Origin: an uncultured Phascolarctobacterium sp.
GTDB lineage: Bacteria; Bacillota; Negativicutes; Acidaminococcales; Acidaminococcaceae
Assembly (NCBI GenBank): GCA_900544885.1
Contig: UQWU01000003.1
Span: forward strand, 1 to 64,000
Direction: 5' to 3'
Length of the DNA: 64,000 nucleotides
Both the position numbers and the translations under genes were made by a program. The notes below the pieces were generated by a model. That model worked only from the letters and a program-made list of their open reading frames with translations. It made no database searches and was not told the origin of the DNA. The stretch's first letter is position 1. The number at the start of each line of letters is the position of its first letter. This document shows positions 34,027 through 43,578 of this stretch, piece by piece.

Positions 34027-34647
34027 TTAAACGGTACCAAAAATACGGTCGCCGGCATCACCTAAGCCAGGAACAATATAGCCATGCTCGTTCAGATGAT
34101 CATCTAAAGCGGCAGTAAAAATAGTTACATCTGGATGAGCTGCATTAAGACGTTCAACGCCTTCTGGAGCTGCAACTAAGCACATGAAGCAAATATTTTT
34201 CAGGCCACGTTTTTTCAATTGATCAATAGCAGCAATAGCAGAACCGCCGGTTGCCAACATCGGGTCAACAACGATAGTATAAGCATCTAAGTCTTTAGGC
34301 AACTTGCAGTAGTATTCTACAGGCACCAAAGTTTCTTCATTACGGCTCATACCGATATGACCTACATTAGCTTCAGGAAGCACAGTCAGTACGCCTTCCA
34401 TGAAGCCTAAGCCTGCACGCAGGATAGGCACAACAGTAACGGTACCACGGATTTTTTTACCGGTAGTTTCGCACAACGGAGTAGTTACCTTACAATCTTC
34501 CATAGGAATATTTTTAGCTGCTTCAAAAGTCAGCAGCATAGCAACTTCGCCAATGGTACGACGGAAATCTGCGCTACAAGTATTAGCGTCACGCAGAACG
34601 GTCATTTTACTTTGTAAAAGCGGATGATTTACAACATTAATCTGCAT
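34027..34647 (-). CDS. upp: Uracil phosphoribosyltransferase
   Basis: Makes UMP from uracil and PRPP. The 206 residues have the type I PRT fold: [14 protein letters not shown], the PRPP-binding loop [20 protein letters not shown] near 125-145 and the C-terminal uracil-binding [17 protein letters not shown]. It directly follows glyA, the conserved Firmicute order. Confidence 0.97.
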   Translation of the reverse strand: MQINVVNHPLLQSKMTVLRDANTCSADFRRTIGEVAMLLTFEAAKNIPMEDCKVTTPLCETTGKKIRGTVTVVPILRAGLGFMEGVLTVLPEANVGHIGMSRNEETLVPVEYYCKLPKDLDAYTIVVDPMLATGGSAIAAIDQLKKRGLKNICFMCLVAAPEGVERLNAAHPDVTIFTAALDDHLNEHGYIVPGLGDAGDRIFGTV

Positions 34648-34673
34648 AAATTAAATTCCTTTCTTACAATTAA

Positions 34674-35927
34674 TTATTTTATGTTTGTATACATAGGATA
34701 TTTAGCGCACAGAGCAGCGACACGTTTAGCAGCCTCTGCATGCTTAGCTTCGTCAGTAGGATTATTCAATACCAGAGCCATGATTGCTGCAACCTCGCGG
34801 AAGTCTTCTTCTTTAAAGCCACGGGTAGTAGCAGCCGGAGTGCCCAGACGGATACCACTGGTTACAAACGGGCTTGCAGGATCGAAGGGAATGGTGTTTT
34901 TATTGCAGGTAATACCTACAGCATCCAGCAGATGTTCTGCTTCTTTACCAGTAAGGTTTTTGTTACGTACATCAACCAGAATCAGATGGTTATCAGTACC
35001 ACCGGAAACAAGACGGAATCCTTCAGCTACCAGACCTTCAGCAAAAGCATTCGCATTTTTAACGATATTTTCTTGATATTCTTTAAATTCCGGCTTCAAA
35101 GCTTCACCGAAAGCAACTGCTTTAGAAGCAATAACGTGCATCAGCGGACCGCCTTGCAAGCCAGGGAAAATAGCCTTATTGATTTTCTTAGCATATTCTT
35201 CGTTATTGGTCAAGATAATACCGCCACGAGGACCACGCAAAGTTTTATGAGTAGTAGTTGTAACGATATCAGCATAAGGTACTGGAGATGGATGCAGGCC
35301 TGCAGCAACTAAACCGGCAATATGAGCCATATCAACTAATAATAAAGCTCCATTAGCATGTGCAATATCAGCAATGCGTTTGAAATCGATGATACGCGGA
35401 TAAGCACTAGCACCTGCAACAATCATTTTCGGATGATGTTCTTTAGCTAATTTTTCAATGCCTTCATAATCAATTAATTCAGTTTCCGGATTGACACCGT
35501 AATGAACTACATTGTAATAGCTGCCAGAAATATTTACCGGGGATCCATGAGATAAGTGACCGCCTTGGGACAGGTCCATACCCATCATGGTGTCACCAGG
35601 TTGCAGGAAAGCAAAGTAAACAGCCATGTTAGTGCTTGCACCACAGTGAGGTTGTACATTAGCAAATTTAGCGCCAAAAAGTTTTTTAGCACGTTCAATA
35701 GCTAAGGTTTCTACTTTGTCAACATATTCGCAACCGCCATAATAACGGTGACCAGGATAACCCTCTGCATATTTGTTAGTCAGAATAGTACCCATAGCTT
35801 CCATAACAGCCGGGGTAACAAAGTTTTCAGATGCAATTAATTCAATTTTATTGCGTTGACGGTTCAGTTCTTCATGAATAATTCCGTCTAATTCAGGGTC
35901 TACCACTGCTAATTTTTCTAAATTCAT
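34674..35927 (-). CDS. glyA: Serine hydroxymethyltransferase
   Basis: PLP enzyme interconverting serine and glycine with tetrahydrofolate, supplying one-carbon units. The 417 residues contain [15 protein letters not shown], the H-x-T-H-K segment [14 protein letters not shown] with PLP-binding lysine near 226, and [22 protein letters not shown] precedes the ATG. About 170 nt upstream separate it from ywlG. Confidence 0.97.
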   Translation of the reverse strand: MNLEKLAVVDPELDGIIHEELNRQRNKIELIASENFVTPAVMEAMGTILTNKYAEGYPGHRYYGGCEYVDKVETLAIERAKKLFGAKFANVQPHCGASTNMAVYFAFLQPGDTMMGMDLSQGGHLSHGSPVNISGSYYNVVHYGVNPETELIDYEGIEKLAKEHHPKMIVAGASAYPRIIDFKRIADIAHANGALLLVDMAHIAGLVAAGLHPSPVPYADIVTTTTHKTLRGPRGGIILTNNEEYAKKINKAIFPGLQGGPLMHVIASKAVAFGEALKPEFKEYQENIVKNANAFAEGLVAEGFRLVSGGTDNHLILVDVRNKNLTGKEAEHLLDAVGITCNKNTIPFDPASPFVTSGIRLGTPAATTRGFKEEDFREVAAIMALVLNNPTDEAKHAEAAKRVAALCAKYPMYTNIK

Positions 35928-35975
35928 TCTTTTAGTCCCTCCTAGATATAATAGCTTTGCAGCTTATTTACAAAT

Positions 35976-36083
35976 TCATAATGAATGGGTAAAATGTACC
36001 AATTTGCTAGAAAGGGCATTCTTCTTCATTAAACCCTGACAGCTTAAACAACTTCCACCAAAAAGGTAAAAGGCCTCTGGCAT
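35976..36083 (-). CDS. Candidate 35-residue CxxC ORF between ywlG and glyA
   Basis: ATG 36083 reads MPEAFYLFGGSCLSCQGLMK and continues to TGA 35976. It has a CLSC pair but no ribosome-binding site or promoter of its own, and it is at the 5' end of the glyA leader. Likely spurious, but a short leader peptide cannot be excluded. Confidence 0.2.
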   Translation of the reverse strand: MPEAFYLFGGSCLSCQGLMKKNALSSKLVHFTHSL

Positions 36084-36096
36084 TTTATAAAAATTT

Positions 36097-36654
36097 TTAT
36101 AACCTGTCTTCAGGATATTGTGCACGCGGGCCTCCGACTAAAGGCGGACGTGTTCTGGCAGCAGTCAGCACTGCTTCACCAATTTTTTTATACTGCAGAC
36201 GAACCGGAACGGCTACACGTTTCAAATGCATACCGATTAGTGTCTGACCGATATCCAAGCCTAAATGTGCAGAAACTGCTTCTACAACTACGGGAGTTTC
36301 GAAATTTTCATATGCCGCAGTTCCCATAGCACCGCCTGCGTGAGGAGCAGGACGGACAGTGACCTCTTCAAGACTATATTTTTCTGCTGCTTCCGCTTCC
36401 ACTACCAAAGAGCGATTCAAATGCTCACAGCATTGTACAGCAAGATATAGTTGATGCTCATCGCAGACTTTTTTCAGTGCTTTAAACATTGCTACAGCCA
36501 TTTCGCTGCTGCCTCCTGTACCGATTTTATTACCTAAAACCTCACTAGTACTACAGCCTAAAACAAAAATCTGACCGGCACGTGTTTTCGCTGCAGCAAT
36601 CAACTCTTCTGCTGCAGCAGTTAATTCCTGCACAATTTTTTCTTTTGTTTCCAT
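36097..36654 (-). CDS. ywlG: TIGR01440/UPF0340 family protein (YwlG)
   Basis: A 185-residue cytoplasmic protein with the family segments AGQIFVLGCSTSEVLG, AVQCCEHLNRSLVVE and PHAGGAMGTAAYENFE. The biochemical role is unknown. In Bacillus the same gene lies between rpiB and glyA, as here, and the arrangement supports the identification. Confidence 0.92.
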   Translation of the reverse strand: METKEKIVQELTAAAEELIAAAKTRAGQIFVLGCSTSEVLGNKIGTGGSSEMAVAMFKALKKVCDEHQLYLAVQCCEHLNRSLVVEAEAAEKYSLEEVTVRPAPHAGGAMGTAAYENFETPVVVEAVSAHLGLDIGQTLIGMHLKRVAVPVRLQYKKIGEAVLTAARTRPPLVGGPRAQYPEDRL

Positions 36655-36697
36655 AGTCGATTACTTCTTTTCCTAATAAATCTTATAAAAATTTAGA

Positions 36698-37141
36698 TTA
36701 TTTTTCTAAAGCCATGATTTTATCTACACGACGTTGATGTCTGCCACCTGCAAATTCAGTTTCCAGCCATGCATCAGTAATCATTTCTGCTAAACCTACG
36801 CCAGTAGTACGTTCACCCATGCAGAGAACGTTAGCATTGTTATGCTCACGGCTCATTTTTGCAGAAAACACATCGGCGCAAAGCGCAGCTCTGATGCCTT
36901 TACATTTGTTAGCTGCAATAGAAATACCAATACCGGTACCACAGATTAAAATACCACGTTCAGCACCGCTTTCACCACTGGTAATATCTTGGCACAATTT
37001 TTCTGCAAAATCAGGATAATCTACAGACTCTTCGCTATAGGTACCATGATCTACAACTTCAATACCTTTATCTTGTAAATATTTTTTAATGTGTTCTTTT
37101 AAATGGAATCCACCATGATCGCTTGCCATTGCAATTTTCAT
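36698..37141 (-). CDS. rpiB: Ribose-5-phosphate isomerase B
   Basis: Pentose phosphate pathway enzyme interconverting ribose 5-phosphate and ribulose 5-phosphate. The 147 residues show DHGGFHLKEHIK (with D8/H9), CGTGIGISIAANK with catalytic C66-type cysteine, and LCMGERTTG, diagnostic of RpiB. It sits in the conserved tsaC-rpiB-ywlG-glyA order. Confidence 0.96.
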   Translation of the reverse strand: MKIAMASDHGGFHLKEHIKKYLQDKGIEVVDHGTYSEESVDYPDFAEKLCQDITSGESGAERGILICGTGIGISIAANKCKGIRAALCADVFSAKMSREHNNANVLCMGERTTGVGLAEMITDAWLETEFAGGRHQRRVDKIMALEK

Positions 37142-37206
37142 AATTCTTTGCCTCCCAATATAAACTGATTAATAACACATAGTGTTAATCAATTATTTAA
37201 CCAATA

Positions 37207-38304
37207 TTATTTTAACATATATTCAGGAACTTGGGGATTGTTTTTTAAATGCAGCTCCCCATTTTCTAAAGTAATAATCTGAAAACCTGCTGCTTTACGC
37301 ATACGATTCATGATTGCTAAACCAATTCCGTCTTCAGCAACACCTTCAGCAATAATTACATCAGGCTTTGTTCTATCAAAATCACGCAGCAGGCAGAACA
37401 AGTCACCTGCTAACTGTTCTAAACTATTGCCCCAGCAGGACAACTGCAAAGCAGAATTCTTCGGCAAACGTTCTGCTGTACTATTACTGCATAACACGCC
37501 TACCTTCATTCCATGTGCCAAAATATTTTCCGCAATTTGCGGCAGCTCCCTAGCCGCTTCACCTTCTAATAAATATACTGGTGCCTTCGGTGCATAATGA
37601 CGATATTTCATACCAGGAGCCTTGGGTTTAAAGTTTTTATCACCATGGAGTGCAGGGTCTATTTCTACTACACCCAAAACATCTACCAACATTTCATAAG
37701 TAATTCCACCTGGTCGCAGAATAGTCGGAATCGGTTCAGTAGTATCAACAACAGTTGACTCTAAGCCGATACCGCAATTGCCGCCATCTAAAACAGCAGC
37801 TACCTTACCCTGCATATCCTCCATAACATCTTGCGCGTTAGTAGGACTTGGACGACCGCTGATGTTAGCTGACGGAGCCGCAATAGGACAGCCGCAAGCT
37901 TTGATAAATTCATGAGCAAAGGTATTGGACGGGCAACGGATAGCTACCGTAGGCAGTCCTGCACTGACAGCGTCGGGGACGATTTCAGATTTATTAACTA
38001 TTAATGTCAGCGGACCGGGCCAGAAATGCTCTATCAGCTTTTCAGCATTAGCATTTAAACCTGTAGTCAGTTTTAAAGCCCCTGCCTTATCCGCTACATG
38101 CAAAATCAACGGATTATCATTAGGACGACCCTTAGCTTTAAAAATTTTCGCTACAGCCTCCGGATTTAATCCGTTAGCACCTAAGCCATAAACTGTTTCT
38201 GTCGGAAAAGATACTACTTCTCCTTGCTTAATGAACATAGCGGCTTGATTTAATATTTCTTGATTATCACAATTCTCGCGTAATTTCCAATAAAAGGTCT
38301 GCAT
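37207..38304 (-). CDS. tsaC: L-threonylcarbamoyladenylate synthase (Sua5-type)
   Basis: Makes threonylcarbamoyl-AMP for the universal t6A37 tRNA modification. The 365 residues exceed the minimal TsaC (about 190) and match Sua5: the YrdC domain (KQGEVVSFPTETVYGLG, KGRPNDNPLI, CPIAAPSANISG, about 28-210) plus a C-terminal Sua5 domain (KFKPKAPGMKYRHYAPKAPV to the end). Its start overlaps the prmC 3' end by 38 bases with GACGAGAAAAG upstream. The overlap implies coupling. Confidence 0.93.
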   Translation of the reverse strand: MQTFYWKLRENCDNQEILNQAAMFIKQGEVVSFPTETVYGLGANGLNPEAVAKIFKAKGRPNDNPLILHVADKAGALKLTTGLNANAEKLIEHFWPGPLTLIVNKSEIVPDAVSAGLPTVAIRCPSNTFAHEFIKACGCPIAAPSANISGRPSPTNAQDVMEDMQGKVAAVLDGGNCGIGLESTVVDTTEPIPTILRPGGITYEMLVDVLGVVEIDPALHGDKNFKPKAPGMKYRHYAPKAPVYLLEGEAARELPQIAENILAHGMKVGVLCSNSTAERLPKNSALQLSCWGNSLEQLAGDLFCLLRDFDRTKPDVIIAEGVAEDGIGLAIMNRMRKAAGFQIITLENGELHLKNNPQVPEYMLK

Positions 38305-39205
38305 ATCTTTTCTCGTCTTCTTTCTCTACATTTTGTTTTGCTTTAATTGCAAACACCATACGGTCAATACCAGCATAATCTTGACGAACTGCAGTCTTGG
38401 CAAAACCTGCAGCAAGGCACATTTCCTGTACAGCCTCTGCTTGATGAATACCTATTTCAAAAGCTAGCAGTCCTTCCTCTGCCAAATGCTCCATAGCCTC
38501 AGCTGTAATACGACGGTAAAAATCTAAACCATCTACACCACCATCCAAAGCACCATGAGGCTCCTGCTGCACATCTTTATCTAAAGCTACAATATCAGCT
38601 GCAGGAATATACGGTGGATTAGAAACGATAATGTCAAATTTTTTATCAATAGGAATTCTACTAAAAACATCACTGTGCAAGAAACCGATGCGTTCACTAA
38701 CGCCGATTTTTTCTGCATTCTCTTTTGCAACCAATAAAGCATCAGTACTTATATCAGCACCCACACCCTTAGCCTGCGGCAGATAATCCAATAAAGACAC
38801 CACTATAGCACCACTACCTGTACCTATGTCCAAAATTTTCACATCTCCCTCAGGACGCAGGAAGGGAGCAGCCTTAATCAGGCTTTCTACTAACAGCTCT
38901 GTTTCCGGACGCGGTACTAAGGTTGCCTGGGTAACCTTGAAATTATTACGCATAAAAGCCTTTTCACCTAAAATATAAGCCAATGGTTCAAAATTACCAC
39001 GGCGTTTAACATATTCATGGAATAAAGCCAGCTCTTCTTCACTTAAAGGACGTTCAAAATCAACATAAAGAGTAATTCTTTCGCACTTTAAGACAGCACA
39101 AAGCAGTACTTCAGCGTCAAGGCGTGGAGATTCCACGCCTTTGCTTTCAAAGTACTGCTTCGTCCAATTTAAAATTTTCATAATTGTCCAGACAGTCTTG
39201 CCCAT
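38267..39205 (-). CDS. prmC: Peptide chain release factor glutamine methyltransferase
   Basis: Methylates the GGQ glutamine of release factors using S-adenosylmethionine. The 312 residues have an N-terminal helical domain, the SAM motif ILDIGTGSGAIVVSLL near 125-140 and the NPPY catalytic motif (VSNPPYIPAADI near 188). ATG 39205 is chosen because AGGTG of the prfA end lies nine bases upstream; an ATG eight codons later lacks a site. prfA-prmC is the universal pair. Confidence 0.95.
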   Translation of the reverse strand: MGKTVWTIMKILNWTKQYFESKGVESPRLDAEVLLCAVLKCERITLYVDFERPLSEEELALFHEYVKRRGNFEPLAYILGEKAFMRNNFKVTQATLVPRPETELLVESLIKAAPFLRPEGDVKILDIGTGSGAIVVSLLDYLPQAKGVGADISTDALLVAKENAEKIGVSERIGFLHSDVFSRIPIDKKFDIIVSNPPYIPAADIVALDKDVQQEPHGALDGGVDGLDFYRRITAEAMEHLAEEGLLAFEIGIHQAEAVQEMCLAAGFAKTAVRQDYAGIDRMVFAIKAKQNVEKEDEKRYADLLLEITREL

Positions 39206-39206
39206 T

Positions 39207-40274
39207 TTATTTCACCTGTCTTAATAGTTCACTTTGTTTTGCAGTAATAAGTGCATCCAGCAGTTCATCCATATCACCATTGACAATGGATTCCAGCTTA
39301 TGCAGTGTCAGACCGATACGATGATCAGTAACACGCCCCTGAGGATAATTATATGTTCTGATACGTTCGGAGCGATCACCTGTACCTACTTGGCTCTTAC
39401 GATCCTCAGCAGTAGCCGCACGTTGTTCTTCCTGTGCTCGTTCTAAAATACGTGCACGCAGCACACGTAAACATTTTTCACGATTTTTAAGCTGAGATTT
39501 TTCATCTTGACATTGTGCTACGATACCTGTCGGAATATGAGTCATACGTACAGCAGATTCAGTTTTGTTTACATACTGACCACCGGCACCACCTGCACGA
39601 TAAGTATCAATACGTAAATCTGCAGGATTGATTTCTACATCAACCTCTTCTGCTTCAGGCAATACAGCAACGGTTACAGTAGAGGTGTGTACACGTCCTT
39701 GAGATTCAGTTTCGGGCACGCGTTGTACACGATGTACGCCACTTTCAAATTTCATGCGACTATAAACGCTATCACCATTTATTTGAAATACAACTTCTTT
39801 AAAGCCGCCTAGTTCAGTCGGACTAGAGTCCATAACCTCCACGCGCCAACCGCGTGTTTCAGCATAACGCATATACATACGGAACAAAACGCCTGCAAAT
39901 AAAGCAGCTTCATCACCGCCTGCACCGCCGCGAATTTCTACAATAACGTTTTTATCGTCGTTAGGATCAGAAGGCAGTAAAAGAATAGTCAGCTTTTGTT
40001 CATATTCTTCTATTTGCGGTTTCAGTTCTTTCAATTCTTCTTTAGCCATTTCCACTAGCTCAGCATCATCACCTGCTTGCAGCAATTCTTCTGCCTCATC
40101 ACGTGCCTTACACATATCACGGTATTCACGATAAGCAGTAACAATCGGCTCTAGCTTAGCATGAGCCTTAGTTGCCTTCAGCCAGGTAGTTTGATCAGCA
40201 ATGACCTCAGGGTCGCTGATTTTTGCTTCCAAATCTAAATATCTATCTTCCAGTGCTTGTAATTTATCGAGCAT
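39207..40274 (-). CDS. prfA: Peptide chain release factor 1
   Basis: Recognises UAA and UAG at the ribosome. The 355 residues contain the PxT-type tripeptide region ([20 protein letters not shown]) and the catalytic GGQ in [17 protein letters not shown] near 230, methylated by the PrmC encoded just downstream. The N-terminal coiled domain is complete. Confidence 0.96.
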   Translation of the reverse strand: MLDKLQALEDRYLDLEAKISDPEVIADQTTWLKATKAHAKLEPIVTAYREYRDMCKARDEAEELLQAGDDAELVEMAKEELKELKPQIEEYEQKLTILLLPSDPNDDKNVIVEIRGGAGGDEAALFAGVLFRMYMRYAETRGWRVEVMDSSPTELGGFKEVVFQINGDSVYSRMKFESGVHRVQRVPETESQGRVHTSTVTVAVLPEAEEVDVEINPADLRIDTYRAGGAGGQYVNKTESAVRMTHIPTGIVAQCQDEKSQLKNREKCLRVLRARILERAQEEQRAATAEDRKSQVGTGDRSERIRTYNYPQGRVTDHRIGLTLHKLESIVNGDMDELLDALITAKQSELLRQVK

Positions 40275-40343
40275 TATAAATTCTTCTCCCCTTGCTAATA
40301 TTCTAGTTTTAAGGTTTCCTTCTCATAAAAAAATCATCAATAC

Positions 40344-41249
40344 TTATTTTTCAACGACAGCAACTTCATCAGGGACAATTTCTTCCGGCGGCAGTACTGC
40401 CTTCAAGGAAGCAATTGCAACTTCAATCTGACTGTCATCAGGCTGACGGGTGGTCAGTTTTTGCAATAGTAATCCTGGCATAATGGCAAAATGCACTAAT
40501 GGATTGTCATCATGATTGCCTGCAAAACGTATAATTTCATAACTTACGCCAGCAATAACCGGCATCAAAACTACTCGAGAAGCAATACGCTCCAAAAGAT
40601 CCGGCCAACCTAAGAAAGTAAAAATAAACATGCTGATAAGCATAACAATCATTAAAAAGTTAGTACCGCAACGAGGATGCAGAGTACTAAAAGGACGTAC
40701 ATTTTCTACCTTTAAAGGCAGACCTGCTTCAAAAGCATAAATAGTTTTATGTTCGGCACCATGGTATTGGAAAACACGTTGAATATCATTCATCGAAGAA
40801 ATAGTTGCAATATAGGCTAAGAAAATAACCATACGCAAAACACCCTCTGCCAGATTCAACAGCATAGGATCTGAAGTCAGCTCATGCAGAAAACGCATGG
40901 ACCATGTAGGGATAACGATAAACAGACCTACTGCCAATAATACGGATGTAGCAATTGTCATTACCATCTCTTTACCTGTCAGCTGCTCATCTTCATCGCC
41001 GGACACCTGTGCAGAATACGCCAGTGCCTTCATACCATCATATAAAGATTCAAATAAAGCAATAACGCCGCGTAGCAGCGGTTTTTTCAAAATCGGATAT
41101 TTATCACGGATGCTGTTTACGGGATTTACATCAACAGTAATCTCACCATTAGGAGTACGTACAGCTACGGCCACCTTATCAGTGCCACGCATCATAACGC
41201 CCTCAATAACAGCTTGTCCACCAACTTTAGGTTTATTATTCGCGCTCAT
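40344..41249 (-). CDS. DUF1385 family membrane protein
   Basis: A 301-residue protein with KVGGQAVIEGVMMRG at its N-terminus, the signature of DUF1385, then several hydrophobic helices (about 100-125, 140-160, 200-235). In Gram-positives this gene commonly lies between rpmE and prfA, exactly as here. Function unknown. Confidence 0.9.
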   Translation of the reverse strand: MSANNKPKVGGQAVIEGVMMRGTDKVAVAVRTPNGEITVDVNPVNSIRDKYPILKKPLLRGVIALFESLYDGMKALAYSAQVSGDEDEQLTGKEMVMTIATSVLLAVGLFIVIPTWSMRFLHELTSDPMLLNLAEGVLRMVIFLAYIATISSMNDIQRVFQYHGAEHKTIYAFEAGLPLKVENVRPFSTLHPRCGTNFLMIVMLISMFIFTFLGWPDLLERIASRVVLMPVIAGVSYEIIRFAGNHDDNPLVHFAIMPGLLLQKLTTRQPDDSQIEVAIASLKAVLPPEEIVPDEVAVVEK

Positions 41250-41352
41250 AGTAAAATCTCCATTAAGATTATTTACGATTCAATATTTATTCTCTAATTT
41301 TGTCAAGAAAATGTCTGTTTTCACATCAGACAAACTTTTTGGATATACAAAT

Positions 41353-41383
41353 ACAGCAGAGCTTGTAAGTTGCAAGCTCTGCT
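41353..41383 (-). terminator. Terminator after rpmE
   Basis: Minus RNA CAGCAGAGCUUG pairs perfectly with CAAGCUCUGCUG followed by UAUUUGUAU, a strong stem with a broken U-tract. Confidence 0.78.
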
Positions 41384-41396
41384 GTAAAATGCAAGA

Positions 41397-41600
41397 TTAT
41401 TGTTCTTTGTTGTAGCGTTTGTTGAATTTTTCAATACGGCCACGAGCAGCAACGTTACGTTGTTGACCAGTGAAGAATGGATGGCATTTAGAGCAAACAT
41501 CCACGCGTAATTCTTTTTTAGTGCTGCCAGTTACGAAGCTTGCGCCACATGCACAGGTAGCAGTAACTTCACCGTAGTTCGGATGAATCTTTTCTTTCAT
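41397..41600 (-). CDS. rpmE: Ribosomal protein bL31
   Basis: The 67-residue large-subunit protein. Zinc ligands are visible in CACGASF and [13 protein letters not shown], so this is the zinc-containing (C+) form. Promoter TTGCTT-17-TACAAT is at 41665-41693. The C-terminus [10 protein letters not shown] is conserved. Confidence 0.97.
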   Translation of the reverse strand: MKEKIHPNYGEVTATCACGASFVTGSTKKELRVDVCSKCHPFFTGQQRNVAARGRIEKFNKRYNKEQ

Positions 41601-41664
41601 TCTTTACACCTCTCTTTACTTGTTATGACATATTGTCGTATCAGTTAGATATTCACACTAGGTA

Positions 41665-41693
41665 ATTGTATCACAGCCACCCTAGTAAAGCAA
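41665..41693 (-). promoter_or_regulatory. Promoter for rpmE
   Basis: Minus strand TTGCTT, 17-bp spacer, TACAAT. It overlaps the terminator hairpin of ade (41690-41724). Confidence 0.72.
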
Positions 41694-41724
41694 GCTATTT
41701 TTGCAAATTTCATAATAGCTTGCA
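41690..41724 (-). terminator. Terminator after ade
   Basis: Minus RNA GCAAGCUAUU pairs with AAUAGCUUGC, then UUUACU. Confidence 0.7.
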
Positions 41725-41739
41725 TATGGGTGAAATCTA

Positions 41740-43452
41740 TTATTCACAAAAAGCAAATTTATCAACGTCAAACATTCCCATATCAGTAATACGCAAACGC
41801 GGAATAACAGGTAAAGCCATAAAGCTTAAGCTGATAAATGGGTCTACACCTTGTGGTACGCCTTGAGCATGGGCCTTGATTTTTATGTCGTCAAGACTAT
41901 TAGCAAGCTCTTCTGTTGATAAACTGCTCATTAACCCGCCAATATCTAAGGGTACTGTACCGACTACTTTACCCTCTTTAACCAAGGTATATCCTCCTTG
42001 AACACGAATCAGCTCCTGGGTTGCAATAAACATATCAGCAGGACTGCTACCTATAACAATCAGGTTGTGGCTATCATGAGCAACAGTTGTAGCTGCCGCA
42101 CCATTACGCAATCCATATCCTTGTAATAAACCTAAGCCGATATTGCCTGTGCCATTATGACGTTCAATAACAGCAATCAAATGCACTCTTCCTGCTGCCA
42201 ATGCTTCAGCGACTTCACTGCCGTGCATCTCTCCGCGTTCAGTAAAAATTTCTCCCTCCAGCATTTGAATAACAGGATAAAGCTTATCTGTAGCAAATCT
42301 GCTAATGGCAAAAGCATCTTCAGTAAAAGGCGCCGGATGAACACTACCTGCCAAAGCCGCAGGAGCAGGAGTAAAGTTCACAGTCTCTCCTAAAGCAACA
42401 GCATCTTCACCCTTATGGAAAACATGCAAAGGCTTTAAACTCTCCAAATTATCGAAAACGACCAAATCTGCCTGCCATCCCGGTGCTACAGCACCAATAT
42501 TTTTCAAGCCATAAATACGTGCCGCATTAATAGAAGCCATACGCAAAGCACGTACTGGCTCCATGCCTAAAGCAATAGCCATTTGCACGCAATGTCTAAT
42601 AGTACCTTCTTTCCTTATATCTGCCAAATGCTTATCATCAGTGCAAAAGGCCATATTGCTAATATCAACACCATCCTCAATAACGCCTTGGATAATAGCA
42701 GTCAGATTACGTGAAGCAGAGCCCTCACGTACTAAAACAGCCAACCCTGCACGTAGCTTAGCTTTCGCCTCGGACCAAGAAATGCTTTCATGATCCGTAT
42801 TAATACCGCTGGCAGCATAAGCCTGTAGCTCTTTACCGCCCAACATCGGTGCATGACCGTCAATAACACGTTGCTCATCCAGAAAAAGCTGTAATTTACT
42901 TAATACACTAGGATCGTTATTTAAAACACCCGGTACATTCATCATTTCGCCTAAGCCCAAGATTCCGTCCTCATGCATTAAGTCAGCACAGGCATCAGCA
43001 TCCATTACACAGCCTGCATGTTCAAAAGGAGTTGCAGGAACACAGGACGGCAATTCCACATAATAATTAATAGGCATTTCCTGACCGGAATGCAGCATAT
43101 AACGAATACCAACAGCACCTGCTACATTAGCAATCTCGTGAGGATCTGTTATTAATGTAGTTACACCCCAGCGTAATTCCTCCAAGCAATATTGCTGCGG
43201 TGCAGCCATACTACTTTCCACATGACAATGAGCATTGATAAGTCCGGGAGCCAAATAAGCCCCCTTAATATCCAATACCTTCTTAGCGTCCTTATAAGTT
43301 CCATTAGCAGCAACAGCCGCAATATAACCTTCGGCAACAACAACCTCAGCTTCATAAACAGATTCGGTTAAAACATCAACGATTTTAGCATTTTTGATTA
43401 ATAAATCAGCAGGCTGCTTACCTAAAGCAACCGCACGTAAAAGCTCACGCAT
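41740..43452 (-). CDS. ade: Adenine deaminase
   Basis: Amidohydrolase converting adenine to hypoxanthine and ammonia. The 570 residues contain the metal motif NAHCHVESSM near 74-83, GHAPMLGGKELQAYAASGI (further metal ligands), FCTDDKH near 264 and the C-terminal domain with VAHDSHNLIVIG. Length matches the bacterial Ade family. RBS AAAGGGTG precedes the ATG. It is downstream of a purine permease, making a purine salvage unit. Confidence 0.95.
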   Translation of the reverse strand: MRELLRAVALGKQPADLLIKNAKIVDVLTESVYEAEVVVAEGYIAAVAANGTYKDAKKVLDIKGAYLAPGLINAHCHVESSMAAPQQYCLEELRWGVTTLITDPHEIANVAGAVGIRYMLHSGQEMPINYYVELPSCVPATPFEHAGCVMDADACADLMHEDGILGLGEMMNVPGVLNNDPSVLSKLQLFLDEQRVIDGHAPMLGGKELQAYAASGINTDHESISWSEAKAKLRAGLAVLVREGSASRNLTAIIQGVIEDGVDISNMAFCTDDKHLADIRKEGTIRHCVQMAIALGMEPVRALRMASINAARIYGLKNIGAVAPGWQADLVVFDNLESLKPLHVFHKGEDAVALGETVNFTPAPAALAGSVHPAPFTEDAFAISRFATDKLYPVIQMLEGEIFTERGEMHGSEVAEALAAGRVHLIAVIERHNGTGNIGLGLLQGYGLRNGAAATTVAHDSHNLIVIGSSPADMFIATQELIRVQGGYTLVKEGKVVGTVPLDIGGLMSSLSTEELANSLDDIKIKAHAQGVPQGVDPFISLSFMALPVIPRLRITDMGMFDVDKFAFCE

Positions 43453-43477
43453 ATTTTCACACCCTTTAACAAGTAAA

Positions 43478-43527
43478 ATAGCTGATGCCTTATTTTAAGC
43501 CACAGGCTCAGCAAAGACATCAGCTAT
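43478..43527 (-). terminator. Terminator/attenuator between the permease and ade
   Basis: Minus RNA AUAGCUGAUG pairs with CAUCAGCUAU across a 30-nt loop, followed by UUUACUUG. It lies about 25 nt before ade, so some read-through may serve ade. Confidence 0.55.
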
Positions 43528-43538
43528 CAAGATACAAT

Positions 43539-43578
43539 GTACTTAATTCATAAGCAGTCCGACACTGCTTATGAATTA
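43539..43578. other. Perfect long hairpin overlapping the permease stop codon
   Basis: TTAATTCATAAGCAGT pairs over 16 bases with ACTGCTTATGAATTAA around a five-base loop. No U-tract follows on either strand. A processing or stability element at the operon 3' end is possible. Confidence 0.5.

Noticed and set aside
35976..36083. CxxC small ORF upstream of glyA as a definite gene
   Set aside because: No ribosome-binding site or promoter and it begins almost at the ywlG stop; kept only as a low-confidence candidate.
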